Positions 4,732-5,232 of a DNA stretch of 5,232 bases are shown piece after piece. Numbering within the stretch: position 1 is the first letter of the stretch; each line of letters starts with the position of its first letter. The notes under the pieces were generated by a model. The model saw only the letters and a program-made list of their open reading frames with translations, was not told the origin of the DNA and made no database searches. This stretch comes from Bdellovibrionaceae bacterium UBA5009 (GTDB lineage: Bacteria > Bdellovibrionota > Bdellovibrionia > Bdellovibrionales > Bdellovibrionaceae): contig DGYJ01000080.1 in the NCBI GenBank assembly GCA_002396665.1, positions 1 to 5,232 of the forward strand, given 5' to 3'. The position numbers were made by a program, and so were the translations under genes.

Positions 4732-5232
4732 ATGTGGATTAAAAGAGATATTTCAAATATAATTGAACAAAATACGGACGTTATACAAGTTATTCGTGGT
4801 CCAAGACAGTGCGGAAAATCAAGTTTGATTCTGCATATTGATTCTGACTTTAAAGAGATCTCGCTCGATGATCCGTCGCTTCGTGAACTTGCTCAAAGTG
4901 ATCCTGAATTATTTTTGCGGCAGTTTGGTGCTGAAAAACTTTTTATTGATGAGGTCCAATATGCCCCAGCACTTTTTCCATCATTGAAGCGAATGGCTGA
5001 TTTGCGAAAAAGAGATAAAAAAAGTAAATCGCAAACAATTCTTCGGCTGACTGGGTCGAACCAGATCCTGATGGATCGAAACATTAAAGAGAGTCTTTCT
5101 GGTCGAGCCAGTTTTTTTGATATGAACACACTCAGTGTCGCCGAGATTTTAGAAGCTAAGAAGTCAACGATACAAGATATTCTTTATAAAGGAGGATGGC
5201 CTGAACTGCACTCTTCTGATGATCGAAATCCT
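4732..5232 (+). CDS. AAA_14/DUF4143-type ATPase, 3' end beyond window
   Basis: 167 codons are open to the end of the window. The N-terminus WIKRDI...VIQVIRGPRQCGKSS carries the Walker A motif (G23-x4-G28-K29-S30). LFIDEVQYAP (70-79) is Walker B (D73, E74) with the EVQ that is typical of this family. LTGSNQ (106-111) is the sensor region, and ESLSGRA (120-126) with LSVAEI (134-139) and GGWPEL (154-159) follow in the family's order. These are the landmarks of AAA_14 ATPases that carry a C-terminal DUF4143 domain. Such proteins are usually about 370-420 residues, so roughly 40 percent is visible. Their physiological role is poorly defined. The start is fixed: an in-frame TAG lies at 4723-4725, and Walker A would be lost with any later start. 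It is divergent from the DUF4423 regulator, sharing a promoter region. Confidence 0.88.
   Translation, partial: MWIKRDISNIIEQNTDVIQVIRGPRQCGKSSLILHIDSDFKEISLDDPSLRELAQSDPELFLRQFGAEKLFIDEVQYAPALFPSLKRMADLRKRDKKSKSQTILRLTGSNQILMDRNIKESLSGRASFFDMNTLSVAEILEAKKSTIQDILYKGGWPELHSSDDRNP

Noticed and set aside
4469..4762. 97-codon plus-strand reading frame across the regulator start and intergenic region
   Set aside because: It overlaps the divergent promoters and the first 34 codons of a well-recognised regulator gene. It has no domain features or ribosome-binding site.
1..5232. CRISPR arrays, tRNA or rRNA genes, insertion sequences, toxin-antitoxin pairs
   Set aside because: No regularly spaced direct repeats, cloverleaf-like segments, transposase motifs or small two-gene toxin modules were seen on either strand.

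Overview
The window looks like the end of a draft contig from a predatory or environmental member of Bdellovibrionota (Bdellovibrio / Pseudobdellovibrio-like). This rests on protein types, not on a database search. There is a DUF4423/TIGR02147-type regulator in a 4-nt-overlap operon with a secreted protein that starts its mature part with a GNGGDG stretch. There is also a prepilin-like protein with an adhesin/tail-type GIGTTTP...LDVNG segment, and a lysine/glutamate/alanine-rich coiled-coil protein. The DNA is moderately AT-rich, most visibly between about 2556 and 4731. The first 13 bases match the 3' end of the Illumina TruSeq adapter exactly, so biological sequence begins at base 14.

Layout: 14-921 (+) is the C-terminal part, or possibly all but the start base, of a cytoplasmic-looking coiled-coil protein. 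It converges on and overlaps by 17 nt a small four-helix membrane protein (905-1258, -), which has a strong Shine-Dalgarno and a TTG start. A 161-bp divergent intergenic region with a 7-bp inverted repeat separates it from a prepilin-like surface protein (1420-2535, +). That protein has a class III signal, a LDVNG segment and two 58-residue cysteine repeats. It converges on a two-gene minus-strand operon: regulator (3713-4570), then secreted protein (2556-3716), joined by an ATGA overlap. A second 161-bp divergent region (4571-4731) carries two interleaved sigma70-type promoters facing opposite ways. To its right an AAA_14/DUF4143 ATPase begins at 4732 (+) and runs off the window end.

How the parts may work together (inference): the regulator probably controls its own operon, and perhaps the divergent ATPase through the shared promoter region. 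The secreted protein is the likely effector or surface product of that operon. The pilin-like protein is probably an exported adhesin or minor pilin. The ATPase and the pilin-like gene both lack a Shine-Dalgarno and have a -10-like hexamer placed so that transcription would start at or within about 3 nt of the ATG, suggesting leaderless mRNAs. I see no RNA genes, insertion sequences, CRISPR arrays or convincing rho-independent terminators.
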